Source: DAOUJH01 sp965116555
GTDB lineage: Bacteria; Chloroflexota; Dehalococcoidia; Lucifugimonadales; QGNO01
Direction of reading: 5' to 3'
DNA length: 64,000 nt
Assembly: GCA_965116555.1 (NCBI GenBank)
Contig: OZ220698.1
Span: 1,426,001 to 1,490,000 of the forward strand
In this document: in pieces, positions 8,413-16,240 of the stretch
Numbering within the stretch: the stretch's first letter is position 1
Layout of the letters: each line of letters starts with the position of its first letter
Made by a program: the position numbers and the translations under genes
Notes under the pieces: model-generated
Told to the model about the DNA's origin: nothing
The model's database searches: none
Seen by the model: the letters and a program-made list of their open reading frames with translations, nothing else

Positions 8413-9717
8413 TTGACCACAAAACCCGTTTCGCATCTATCTGAATTGGAAGGGAAAACCAAGGAGGAGTTGGCGGAGCTTGCCACCCAAGCGGGCGCCG
8501 TCAATGGTGAAACCGCAGGCTCCCTAAGTAGAGAAGAGTTGCTTCACAAGCTGGTTGACAACTACTCCGATCAGCAGGGCATGATCGTGGCTAACGGGGT
8601 ACTGGAGGTAATGGGCGACGGCTACGGATTCCTGCGCCGAAACGGCGAGCTGAGGCCCGGTCAACGCGACGTCTATATATCCCAGTCCCAGATACGCCGG
8701 TTTGGACTACGCACCGGCGACATGATTGCCGGACAGGTCAGGCCGCCCAAGGACTCCGAGCGCTATTTTGGCCTGGTCAGGGTAGAGACGGTGAACGCCG
8801 TGGAGCCGGAAACCGCAAGAAGCCGCCCGCACTTTGAAAACCTGGTGCCCGTCTTCCCCAATTCCATGATCAAGCTGGAGACGGTACCCTCCAACCTTTC
8901 ATCGCGTCTCATAGACCTGCTGGCCCCCATAGGCAAGGGGCAGCGCGGTCTTGTCGTATCGCCGCCCAAAGCGGGCAAGACAATGCTCCTAAAGGAGATA
9001 GCCAACGGCATAACCACCAATCATCCGGAGATTCATCTGATGGTGGCCCTCATTGGTGAGCGACCCGAAGAAGTCACTGACGTTCGTCGCTCCGTGGCCG
9101 GCGAGGTGTTCAGCTCAACGTTCGATGAGCCGGTGGAGGACCATTGCCGGGTTGCGGAGCTGGCCCTGGAACGGGCCAAGCGTCTCGTCGAGGGCAGGAA
9201 GGACGTGGCCATTCTGCTGGACAGCATCACCAGGCTCACCCGAGCCTACAACCTTGCCGTACCCACCAGCGGACGCACCCTTTCCGGAGGCATTGACCCC
9301 ATAGCCCTCTACCCGCCCAAGAGGTTCTTCGGCGCTGCCCGCAATACGGAGGGCAACGGCAGCATGACCATCATCTCCACCTGCCTTGTTGACACCGGCA
9401 GCCGCATGGACGACGTTGTATACGAGGAGTTCAAGGGCACGGGCAACTGGGAGCTTCACCTGGAGCGACGTCTCGCGGAGAGGCGCATCTTCCCCGCCAT
9501 AGACATTCAGAGAAGCGGCACCCGCCGTGAAGAGCTGCTGCTCAGCCCAGCAGATTTGAAGCAGGTCTGGCTGCTCAGGCGCGCGGTCAGCATGATTGCA
9601 CCCGACTCCTCTCTGAGCACCGAGGCAACGGAAAAAGTCTTGGAGCGGCTGGGCAAGTCCCCCAACAACTCGGATTTCCTGCAAAACCTGCCGCACTACC
9701 TGAGCAAAGGGGCTTAA
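8413..9717 (+). CDS. rho: Transcription termination factor Rho
   Basis: 434 aa starting at TTG 8413, with GAGGTGA 7 bases upstream deciding the start. Order: N-terminal helical SAP-like part (residues 1-55, ELEGKTKEELAELATQAGA), RNA-binding cold-shock-like domain with DGYGFLR and RDVYISQSQIRRFGLRTGD, then the ATPase with Walker A PPKAGKTMLL, LIGERPEEVTD, Walker B VAILLDSITRLTRAYN, Q-loop region SGGIDPIALYPPKRFFGAAR and EEFKGTGN. Hexameric RNA helicase ending Rho-dependent transcripts. The 234 bp upstream (8179-8412) hold only a TATACT at 8207-8212 as a possible -10. Confidence 0.97.
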   Translation: MTTKPVSHLSELEGKTKEELAELATQAGAVNGETAGSLSREELLHKLVDNYSDQQGMIVANGVLEVMGDGYGFLRRNGELRPGQRDVYISQSQIRRFGLRTGDMIAGQVRPPKDSERYFGLVRVETVNAVEPETARSRPHFENLVPVFPNSMIKLETVPSNLSSRLIDLLAPIGKGQRGLVVSPPKAGKTMLLKEIANGITTNHPEIHLMVALIGERPEEVTDVRRSVAGEVFSSTFDEPVEDHCRVAELALERAKRLVEGRKDVAILLDSITRLTRAYNLAVPTSGRTLSGGIDPIALYPPKRFFGAARNTEGNGSMTIISTCLVDTGSRMDDVVYEEFKGTGNWELHLERRLAERRIFPAIDIQRSGTRREELLLSPADLKQVWLLRRAVSMIAPDSSLSTEATEKVLERLGKSPNNSDFLQNLPHYLSKGA

Positions 9718-9741
9718 TCCGCCCCAGCCTGCAAACGCACC

Positions 9742-9772
9742 GCTCACCCTGAGCTTGCCGAAGGGAGTGAGC
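9742..9772. terminator. REP-like palindrome between rho and comM
   Basis: GCTCAC (9742-9747) and GTGAGC (9767-9772) enclose CCCTGAGCTTGCCGAAGGG, which is itself a hairpin. This core is a known type of dispersed palindromic repeat in many bacterial genomes. It lies between convergent genes, where it could stop both transcripts. Confidence 0.5.
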
Positions 9773-9803
9773 GCGGGGGAAGAAGTCTGGTCAATCACAT
9801 CCC

Positions 9804-10298
9804 CTACCCCCGCTGGCGGTACTGCAACGCCTCTGCCAGGTGGATCGTGTTTATCTCCTGCGAGTTCGCCAGGTCGGCGATGGTACGGGCCAGCTTCAGA
9901 ATACGATGAAAGCCCCTGGCTGATAGACCCAGCTGCCGCATGGCCGATTGCAACAGGCCCTTGGCGGAGTCGTCGACTTGGCAGAACTGCCAGACCTCTT
10001 CCGGCCCCATGTCTGCATTGGTCAGCACCCCATTACCCACGCCGCTGAACCGTTCCCTCTGCGCGACACGCGCCCGTTCCACGCGGCCGCGGACGTCGGC
10101 TGAGGTGTCCTCCGACGGCGAAGCGACCAGCTTTTCGTAGTCGATTCGCGGCACGTCAACGAAGATGTCGATCCGGTCAAGGAGCGGCCCGCTGACCCGC
10201 TTCTGGTAGCGGGTAACCATGCTGGCCGAGCAGGTGCACGCCTGATGGGTGTCGCCGTAGTAGCCGCAGGGACACGGGTTCATTGCCCCCACAAGCAT
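9804..10298 (-). pseudogene. comM: comM/yifB Mg-chelatase-like AAA ATPase, 3' fragment cut by integration
   Basis: Only the last ~165 residues remain. They contain MLVGAMNPCPCGYYGD, the Cys-rich CTCS, RVSGPLLDRIDIFVDVPR with the sensor-2 Arg, and the C-terminal helical domain LGLSARGFHRILKLARTIAD. A full ComM is about 500 aa, so the P-loop and protease-like N-terminal parts are missing. In-frame homology runs back to about 10313 (LPANFMLV) and meets a stop inside recombinase DNA. ComM is a helicase for branch migration in natural transformation. The split and the adjoining recombinase indicate disruption by an integrative element. Confidence 0.88.
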
Positions 10299-10316
10299 GA
10301 AGTTGGCGGGGAGTCA
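10280..10316. other. Left attachment junction (att) of the integrated element
   Basis: The DNA coding LPANFMLVGAM of comM in one frame also encodes the last 11 codons and stop of the serine recombinase in another frame. The crossover must therefore lie in or next to this conserved stretch. The partner junction with the comM 5' part is not in the window. Confidence 0.7.
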
Positions 10317-11878
10317 GTTACAACCAATTCTTGACCTCCAATGGCCAACGTTATGTTGATGCTGTTGTCGCAATCTATCATCACACTATCTAACATGAGA
10401 AGCAGCGCCTCTCTGCGCTCCTCGGGACCCAACTCTTCCAATTGGCGGCCAACCGTCCTAGCCCAATCGGTGACCTTCTCCGCCAAGGCTCGCTTCTCAG
10501 CCCCTATGGATTGTCGGGCACGGTAGTCGTCCAATCTAGCCCGGCAATGATTCAGTCGCTCGGTGATGAACTTGCGCTGTTGATCGAGTTGCTTCTCACT
10601 AATCTTGCCCGAGACGAACAATCTGATGGCCCGATCTTCCTCCAACTGTACGTCCCGTATGTCACGCTCTACCCTAGCAATTTCCTGAGCCAAGCCGATG
10701 TCCTGCTGAACGTCCAGTGTGCCTATACCGGCAACGATAACATCGGGATTCTGGATAGCTTGCTTGACCTCGCTCCAAATCAAGTATTCAAGCCGTTCTG
10801 CCCTGATGAACGGATGTTTGCGGCATCGGAAGAGCCGCTTCTGCATTCCGTAGCACTGATAGTAGCGTCGGGGAGGGTCCAGGTCGTAGTTATATGTCTT
10901 GCCGTTACGCCTTACGGTGTTTTGCCTCGTTGCCCGCCCTCCCAAGAGCATCCCACATTCAGCACACCGGACGAGATGCTGCAGCATGTAGAACACCTTA
11001 GTGTTCCGCTTGGCTCGACTCTTGCGAAGCCTCTTGATACTCTGCACCTTGTCCCAAGTTTCCTCGGTCACGAGCGGTGGGAACGGGACTTGGATCCAAG
11101 AGTCCTTCGATTGCTCGTATATCGTCCTCCCTACCTCAGTTGCAACCTGACGGGTCTTGCCATACCACCAAGTACCTTTGTAGGCCTCATTCCGCAAAAT
11201 CCGATGTACGTGCGACTCGTGCCATCGCTTGCTACCCGGCTTCCCTGTTGGAACCTCGTCATCAATCAGCTGTTGGACAATCAAAGGGATTCCAACCCCA
11301 CCGTGCGCGTATTGTTCGAAGATACGCTGCACGATCTCTGCCTCAGCCTCCACTACTTCTGGCTTGCCGTCCTCGCCAATTCGGTATCCGTATGGGACTC
11401 CATTGGCCGGTATCCGGCCCTGCTTGGCCGAGCCGCGCTTGCCCATCGAGGCCCTCTCACGGAAGTTGTCCAGTTCTATCTTGCCGATGGCTGCCATGAG
11501 GCCGAAGGTCTTCATGTCGATGGCGTCAAGGACAGCTTCCAGTTCTATCTGGTAAGCCTCGACGACCTCCATGAGGGCGGCGGCGGGGTACATGCCCCGA
11601 CTGAGCCGATCGGACTTCCAGCAGACGATGGTGTCGAAGCGACCGCGCTTTGCGTCCGCCAGCATCCTCTGGAACTCAGGGCGGTTCTTCGACCAACCCC
11701 TTCCCACCTCCTGGTAGCGGGCGGCGATGGTGAGACCCCTGCGCTGGCAGTGGGCCTCCATGTCGGATATCTGCTCGGAGATGGAGGTCTTGTCCTCCGT
11801 GTCCTGGCTCTTGTCGGAGACGCGGGCATAGATAGCTGCCCGTTTCGTCGCCGTCTTCCTAGCGGTCCTCGTCGCCAT
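10280..11878 (-). CDS. Large serine recombinase (site-specific integrase)
   Basis: 532 aa. Resolvase catalytic domain at residues 13-160, with AAIYARVS carrying the nucleophile Ser21, the recombinase helix DRLSRG and the Arg-rich turn FRERASMGKRG. Recombinase domain near 170-270 (VPYGYRIGEDGKPEVVEAEA). Zinc ribbon near 310-370 with VRCAECGMLLGG and FRCRKHPF. A coiled coil follows (about 400-470) and a basic tail. A strong GGAGG precedes ATG 11878. It would insert and excise circular DNA at comM; its 3' end overlaps the comM remnant. Size and domains fit phage or ICE-type large serine integrases. Confidence 0.95.
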   Translation of the reverse strand: MATRTARKTATKRAAIYARVSDKSQDTEDKTSISEQISDMEAHCQRRGLTIAARYQEVGRGWSKNRPEFQRMLADAKRGRFDTIVCWKSDRLSRGMYPAAALMEVVEAYQIELEAVLDAIDMKTFGLMAAIGKIELDNFRERASMGKRGSAKQGRIPANGVPYGYRIGEDGKPEVVEAEAEIVQRIFEQYAHGGVGIPLIVQQLIDDEVPTGKPGSKRWHESHVHRILRNEAYKGTWWYGKTRQVATEVGRTIYEQSKDSWIQVPFPPLVTEETWDKVQSIKRLRKSRAKRNTKVFYMLQHLVRCAECGMLLGGRATRQNTVRRNGKTYNYDLDPPRRYYQCYGMQKRLFRCRKHPFIRAERLEYLIWSEVKQAIQNPDVIVAGIGTLDVQQDIGLAQEIARVERDIRDVQLEEDRAIRLFVSGKISEKQLDQQRKFITERLNHCRARLDDYRARQSIGAEKRALAEKVTDWARTVGRQLEELGPEERREALLLMLDSVMIDCDNSINITLAIGGQELVVTDSPPTSCLWGQ

Positions 11879-11911
11879 GTCTGCCTCCTCTCGTGTTCCC
11901 TGAAATGAAGA

Positions 11912-11939
11912 AGACCCACCTCCTGTCAGGAGCGGGTCT
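11912..11939. promoter_or_regulatory. Hairpin in recombinase leader
   Basis: AGACCC (11912-11917) and GGGTCT (11934-11939) close an inner stem CTCCT/AGGAG. It lies 34-61 bp upstream of the recombinase start, so it would be in the 5' leader of that mRNA. Confidence 0.4.
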
Positions 11940-11987
11940 GCGAGTAGTACAATTATCTCGCATCACCTGTGCCGCAGGTGGCGCCAC

Positions 11988-12016
11988 GACCCGGGGTGTT
12001 ACTGCACCGCCGGGTC
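11988..12016. terminator. GC-rich hairpin with pyrimidine tail
   Basis: GACCCGG (11988-11994) pairs with CCGGGTC (12010-12016), with an inner GGTG/CACC extension. On the plus strand it is followed by ATCTTCTTTTCT, as in an intrinsic terminator. On the minus strand it would lie upstream of the recombinase. Confidence 0.4.
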
Positions 12017-12096
12017 ATCTTCTTTTCTACTCGCCATTTTACCCCACCAAACGGGGGGGAGTCAAAGCGCATCTCCGCTCACTGCAGTGCGCCCGT

Positions 12097-12360
12097 TCAA
12101 TCCTCTGGGTCGTTCTCCGAGAGCGGGCCACTCGATGCTGAAGCCTCGGGCGTGATGGAGCCTCGCAGCTCCTTCACCTGCCTCGTCCGGTCAAGCTTTC
12201 CCGTTAACAGCAACTCGTCGGCAGGGTCTCCAGCCATCACATTGTTCGGCAAGACTTTGAGGGCATAGCGCGCAAGCGCCTCGTCCTTCTGGGAGCACAG
12301 AATCAGTCCGTTCACCAAGCGGGCGGCCGACTCTCTGGTGGCGTCGATGATCTGCGACAC
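12097..12360 (-). CDS. Small hypothetical protein
   Basis: 87 aa from a GTG codon (MSQIIDATRESAARLVNGLI). The frame is open further upstream to about 12470, where it encodes a plausible continuation without an ATG, so the true start is uncertain. No known domain recognised. It has a helical N-half and a charged C-terminus ending SENDPED. It lies on the same strand as the recombinase, separated by the two hairpins. Confidence 0.35.
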   Translation of the reverse strand: MSQIIDATRESAARLVNGLILCSQKDEALARYALKVLPNNVMAGDPADELLLTGKLDRTRQVKELRGSITPEASASSGPLSENDPED

Positions 12361-12451
12361 GTCTTCGTAGACAGCCTCGTAAGGGGCGTCCTGGCTGAGA
12401 GTCGAACACCTCAGCGATAACTGATTAGGGTTGGAGGGCGTCTCGGACGCA

Positions 12452-12724
12452 TCAGGCTTCCGCCTCTAGGTGGTCGTCCACATTCCGGTTGTCTGGGGGC
12501 GAGTCCTTCTCGGACTTCGCCTGCCCGTCGCCGGCTGATGGCTTGAGCAGCAGGGTGAAGAGACGTCGCAGCCTATCCTCGGCGTCGGGGCCTGGATTGT
12601 AGAAGACCCTGATCACGCCGATGTCCGAGGCGTCGCCGCGCCCGTTCTGTCGCTTCCTATCCTTCAAGTCGCTGCTCCCGTATCCTTCTGGACGCGCTCG
12701 ACCCGGCACGTGTCGATGGGACAC
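12452..12724 (-). CDS. Small hypothetical protein next to the recombinase
   Basis: 90 aa. The core DIGVIRVFYNPGPDAEDRLR followed by LFTLLLK looks like a real folded segment, while the first 25 residues and last 25 are charged and low-complexity. Same strand as the recombinase. No family recognised. The start is uncertain: the frame gives MSHRHVPGRARP without a clear ribosome site. Confidence 0.4.
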   Translation of the reverse strand: MSHRHVPGRARPEGYGSSDLKDRKRQNGRGDASDIGVIRVFYNPGPDAEDRLRRLFTLLLKPSAGDGQAKSEKDSPPDNRNVDDHLEAEA

Positions 12725-12966
12725 GCAAGGCGAACGCTGGTGCTGCGACCAGTGTGGTGAGCGGGCAGGCTGAGCGGTATCCCCTGGAAGGGACTACGCG
12801 CTTGTAGTCTCTTCCGAGGGACTTCATCGATGTAGTCTCCATGAATCTGTCGTGTGTACAGGCAGGCGAGGATGGCACGTCGTCCTTTCGTTTAGCGGGG
12901 GATTACCTTCCATTCTGCCGCAAGTATAAGTTGCAAACTGCCGACACCAAAGGTTACAATTGGCCG

Positions 12967-14271
12967 ATGACTGAGAACGCGCTCTACACCCGCTTCGCGG
13001 AGCGTCGTCTGACCGAAGCCTTGGAGGACTCGCCGGTCACGCTCATCCACGGACCGCGCCAGTGCGGCAAGACCACTCTCGCCATGATGGCCTGTGCGCC
13101 GGAGCAACTGACTTCAGAAGGACGGCGTTCTGTCGTCCCGCCTGACGGTTCACCGGGCTATGCGTACCTCACCTTCGACGACGCGGTGACGAGGGAAAGC
13201 GCCGAGGCCGACCCGATGGGGTTCGTCGCCGACCTGCCCGAACGGGTCATCCTGGACGAGGTGCAGCGGGTTCCCGGGCTCTTTGCGGCGCTGAAGGTGG
13301 AGGTCGACAGGCGGCGGGTTCCCGGCCGCTTCCTGCTGACGGGTTCGAGCAACGTGCTCCTCACCCCGGCTTTGTCGGACTCGCTGGCGGGGCGCATGGA
13401 GACGGTCCCGCTGCACCCACTGGCGCAGTGCGAACTCCAGGACTCCTCGATGTCCACCGGCTTCCTCGACGCCCTGTTTGAGGGCAGGTTCGAGGTGCGT
13501 CGAACGGAGAGGCTAGCACGCAATCTCGGCGAGCGGATCGTATCCGGGGGATATCCAGCGGCCCTGATGCGGCCCGCGGGTCGCCGGCGGACCAACTGGT
13601 ACCGTGACTACCTGGACGCCCAGGTGCTCCGGGACGTGCGGGACCTTGCGCGAATCCGCTCCCTCGACGTGTTGCCGAGGCTGATGTCCCTTGCCGCCGC
13701 CAATACGGCCACCCTGTTCAACCTCTCGGACCTGGCCGCGCCCTTCGAGCTCAGCCGTCCCACGATCCGCGATTACGTCGCCCTCCTTGAGCAGGTGTTC
13801 TTGCTGGAGGAGTTGCCCTCGTGGCACAGCAACCGCCTGAGCCGCTTGGTGAAGAGGCCGAAGCTCCACGTCGGCGACACCGGGCTGGCTTGCGCGCTGC
13901 TGGGAGTGGACGCGGACGGGCTTTCATCGGACCGGTCGTTGCTGGGGCAGTTGTTGGAGACCTTCGTGTACCGGGAGCTCCAGCGGCAGGCGAGCTGGCA
14001 CGACGCCCTCATGTCGCTCTCCCACTTCCGCGACCGGGACGGTTACGAGGTGGACATCGTGATAGAACGGGGCGCCCAGGCTTTGGCGGGCGTGGAGGTC
14101 AAGGCCGGGGCGACGGTCACCGCTTCGGACTTTAGGGGGCTGAGGAAGCTCAGGGATGCCGCGGGCGACCGCTTTGCGGGGGGCGTGGTCCTCTACGACG
14201 GCGAGACGAGCGCCGGCTTCGGAGACCGGCTCCGCGCGCTGCCCATCCGGTTTCTCTGGGAGACGCCGTGA
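12967..14271 (+). CDS. ATP-binding protein of the AAA_14/DUF4143 family
   Basis: 434 aa from ATG 12967 (MTENALYTRFAERRLTEALE); the frame is open upstream to 12841 but this ATG gives the family N-terminus. Walker A is HGPRQCGKTTLAM near residue 28, Walker B RVILDEVQRVPGLF near 90 and the sensor LLTGSSN near 118. The C-terminal DUF4143 part has GYEVDIVIERG and LAGVEVKAG, a PD-(D/E)xK-like core (D..ExK). Members are common in archaea and bacteria and on mobile DNA; the cellular role is not established. It stands alone, transcribed away from the recombinase group. Confidence 0.85.
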   Translation: MTENALYTRFAERRLTEALEDSPVTLIHGPRQCGKTTLAMMACAPEQLTSEGRRSVVPPDGSPGYAYLTFDDAVTRESAEADPMGFVADLPERVILDEVQRVPGLFAALKVEVDRRRVPGRFLLTGSSNVLLTPALSDSLAGRMETVPLHPLAQCELQDSSMSTGFLDALFEGRFEVRRTERLARNLGERIVSGGYPAALMRPAGRRRTNWYRDYLDAQVLRDVRDLARIRSLDVLPRLMSLAAANTATLFNLSDLAAPFELSRPTIRDYVALLEQVFLLEELPSWHSNRLSRLVKRPKLHVGDTGLACALLGVDADGLSSDRSLLGQLLETFVYRELQRQASWHDALMSLSHFRDRDGYEVDIVIERGAQALAGVEVKAGATVTASDFRGLRKLRDAAGDRFAGGVVLYDGETSAGFGDRLRALPIRFLWETP

Positions 14272-14529
14272 ACGACGTTCCTTGGGGGCACCAAGATAGA
14301 CTACATTTAGCCTTGTCTCTTCGTTTATCGTGTCTGCGTTATCACTTTGGTCATCACCAGATAGGGTTTGCCGTGATACAGAGCGGGAACGGCAAAAGCT
14401 CTCAAACTTCTTGCAATAAATTCTATTGCCTACCGTTGCCTGAAGATGTTATAGATGTTACTAGACTTCTTGACCAAACTGGGACTGGAGGGCGCATGAG
14501 AACAGACATCATGTACTGAGGAGTGACAT

Positions 14530-14730
14530 ATGCAAAGGATGTTACGGCCAGCCGAGGTCTGTAAAGCCCTTTCTATAGGCAGGTCGACCCTGTGGCGGTG
14601 GCGGCAAGCAGGAATATTTCCTGAAGCCGTCAAGATAGGCCCACGAACGATCGGCTTTCCAGCCGATGTGGTTGATCAGTGGGCCAAGAGCAGGCCAACG
14701 GTAAAGCAAGTCTCCAATGCAAGCAGGTAA
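14530..14730 (+). CDS. AlpA/excisionase-like DNA-binding protein
   Basis: 66 aa with an AlpA-type winged HTH: RPAEVCKALSIGRSTLWRW, then FPEAVKIGPRTIGFPADVVD and the closing WAKSRP. GAGGAG precedes ATG 14530. AlpA-like proteins act as regulators or excisionases of integrated elements, in keeping with the serine recombinase 2.6 kb away and the repeat region just downstream. Confidence 0.82.
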   Translation: MQRMLRPAEVCKALSIGRSTLWRWRQAGIFPEAVKIGPRTIGFPADVVDQWAKSRPTVKQVSNASR

Positions 14731-14904
14731 CCCAACGCGGTTCCTGCTTGTTTGCATTTCAGGGGGAGGGGAGTTCCCCATCCAATCCACTGGGACTCAG
14801 CGCTTTGGCCTGGCGGGTGCTACGACTGAACGTCATAAAGCGAAGTCGTCCATCCAGTGTATCATTAGCGATTCCGATCAGACTCCCGTGTCCCCGTCAA
14901 GTCC

Positions 14905-15095
14905 CTCTCATGTCCACGTCATGCGCACATCGTGCACATGTGTGCTACTGTCCTGTGCACATAATATCACTATCGTGCGCTCATAATGATGCACTAATGT
15001 CCACATCGTGCGCATCAACAGGCACGATTCCAAGCGCCCTAATAATTGATTCGAGGGCAAAAGCCTTTCACGCGCGATATATATATATTATAGGT
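14905..15095. repeat. Non-coding region with heptamer repeats and an AT-rich tract
   Basis: The gene-free stretch 14731-15206 holds ATCGTGC three times directly (14929-14935, 14972-14978, 15005-15011) and once inverted (GCACGAT 15022-15028). There are also two ATGTCCAC copies, TGTGCACA palindromes and an alternating AT run near 15078-15092. It could hold regulator sites for the AlpA-like protein or a replication/excision site. No gene is supported here. Confidence 0.45.
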
Positions 15096-15206
15096 GTAGC
15101 TGCATTTGGTTGACCGTGATTCGGTGATTAGGCGTCGTCGTCCCGAAGGGTAAGCTGCTGAGGTTCGTCCTTCATTGTTACTAGCGGACCGTCAGTGCCG
15201 GCAGCT

Positions 15207-15899
15207 CTATAGGCTCTGAAGGGGTGCCGAGGGGTTGTCCATATAGAGAGGGTCGAGGGTGTTCTCATTCAAGTCGGCCTTGTATCCGACGACCAGTTGG
15301 TCGGTCTCAATGCGAACCAACTCGCCGTAGGCTTCCAACCGGTCATCCACCTCCGCATCGCTGGGCAGTATGAGAGTTCGTTGGCCGGCCGTCCCTTCGG
15401 TTAGAGCGAAGGGCGTAGGAGCCACGTACATCTTCCGGTCCCTTATCATGACGTCCCCGTAACTCCCGAAGCCGGTGATGTGCTTATTCTCGTGGACGTA
15501 CTCGTGATTGGCGTTCAGGAAGTCCCCGTGGAACAGCACCAGGTCAATGACCGGGTAGTCGTCCTCGTCGGGGTCCTTGGGGTATCTCCCGAATGCGTAG
15601 TACACGGTTCTACCGTTGTGGAATCCGGTGGGCATCTGGCTATTGGCATCGTAGGTTGCTTCTCGACCGGGGTAAGCCAGCCCTTTGATCTCATATCCGA
15701 CGGGGCTGTTGACCAGGCGAAAGTCCGGGTAGGAGTTCCTAGCCGGCGGGTCGTATAGAACCTTCATCTCGTCAAGCCGCTCCTGAAACCAGTCTTGGAA
15801 GTGGAACTCCTTGTCCGACCTGCTGGTCCTATGGATCAGTCGGCCTCGGCGAATGGCCTGGTCGCATTGCAGGAATACGTCGACAACGGCTATGCTCAT
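15207..15899 (-). CDS. Predicted PD-(D/E)xK nuclease
   Basis: 230 aa from ATG 15899. The nuclease core is readable: helix FQDWFQERLDE with a Glu near 40, then YPDF (Asp59) and GYEIKGL (Glu70, Lys72). This is PD-(X10)-ExK, as in restriction enzymes and related nucleases. Later come VIDLVLFHGDFLN and YGDVMIRDRKMYV, without recognised motifs. The ATG overlaps the stop of the HTH gene by one base, so the two are translationally coupled. No methyltransferase gene is near, which argues against an ordinary type II R-M system. Target and role unknown. Confidence 0.7.
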   Translation of the reverse strand: MSIAVVDVFLQCDQAIRRGRLIHRTSRSDKEFHFQDWFQERLDEMKVLYDPPARNSYPDFRLVNSPVGYEIKGLAYPGREATYDANSQMPTGFHNGRTVYYAFGRYPKDPDEDDYPVIDLVLFHGDFLNANHEYVHENKHITGFGSYGDVMIRDRKMYVAPTPFALTEGTAGQRTLILPSDAEVDDRLEAYGELVRIETDQLVVGYKADLNENTLDPLYMDNPSAPLQSL

Positions 15900-16096
15900 C
15901 ACAGGAGCCTCCTGACCCTTCCGCGGCTTCCGTCATAGGTGTTCGCGAACACTTGGAGCCGGTCTCGCTCCATGATCCACTTGTTCCCGAACTTGGTGGC
16001 CGTGAGCTTGCCCTCTCGAATCAGGCGCTTCACTGTCTCGGGATGTACGTCCAGAATCTTGGACGCCTCGATGACGTCGATGTAGTTCTCTAGCAT
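15899..16096 (-). CDS. Excisionase-type HTH DNA-binding protein
   Basis: About 65 aa from the ATG at 16096 (MLENYIDVIEASKILDVHPE). A MerR/excisionase HTH fills the protein: TVKRLIREGKLTATKFGNKW then IMERDRLQVFANTY. The frame is open 75 bp further upstream, but the internal ATG gives the standard domain start. It is coupled to the nuclease downstream and diverges from the DUF2806-like gene with a 144-bp spacer. Likely autoregulator or DNA-targeting subunit of the nuclease. Confidence 0.75.
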   Translation of the reverse strand: MLENYIDVIEASKILDVHPETVKRLIREGKLTATKFGNKWIMERDRLQVFANTYDGSRGRVRRLL

Positions 16097-16240
16097 GGGG
16101 CAGGCCTGGTATAATTGTTGTAGTACCACAGTATCATACCATAAGGGTGCTTCGGCGTCGTAGAGGCGCACGAGACCGTCGATTCCTAGTAGGTAGCGGA
16201 AGCGAGGGAACCCTACTCACGAATTGACGATGGGGCGATT

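Noticed and set aside
10442..11908. 488-aa plus-strand ORF opposite the recombinase
   Set aside because: It is the complement of the serine recombinase gene, which has clear catalytic and zinc-ribbon motifs; the plus-strand translation shows no domain.
14268..14519. 83-aa ORF after the DUF4143 ATPase
   Set aside because: It overlaps the ATPase stop, has low-complexity composition and no ribosome site.
15207..15899. Ordinary type II restriction-modification system
   Set aside because: The nuclease core is plausible, but no methyltransferase motifs occur in any nearby frame.
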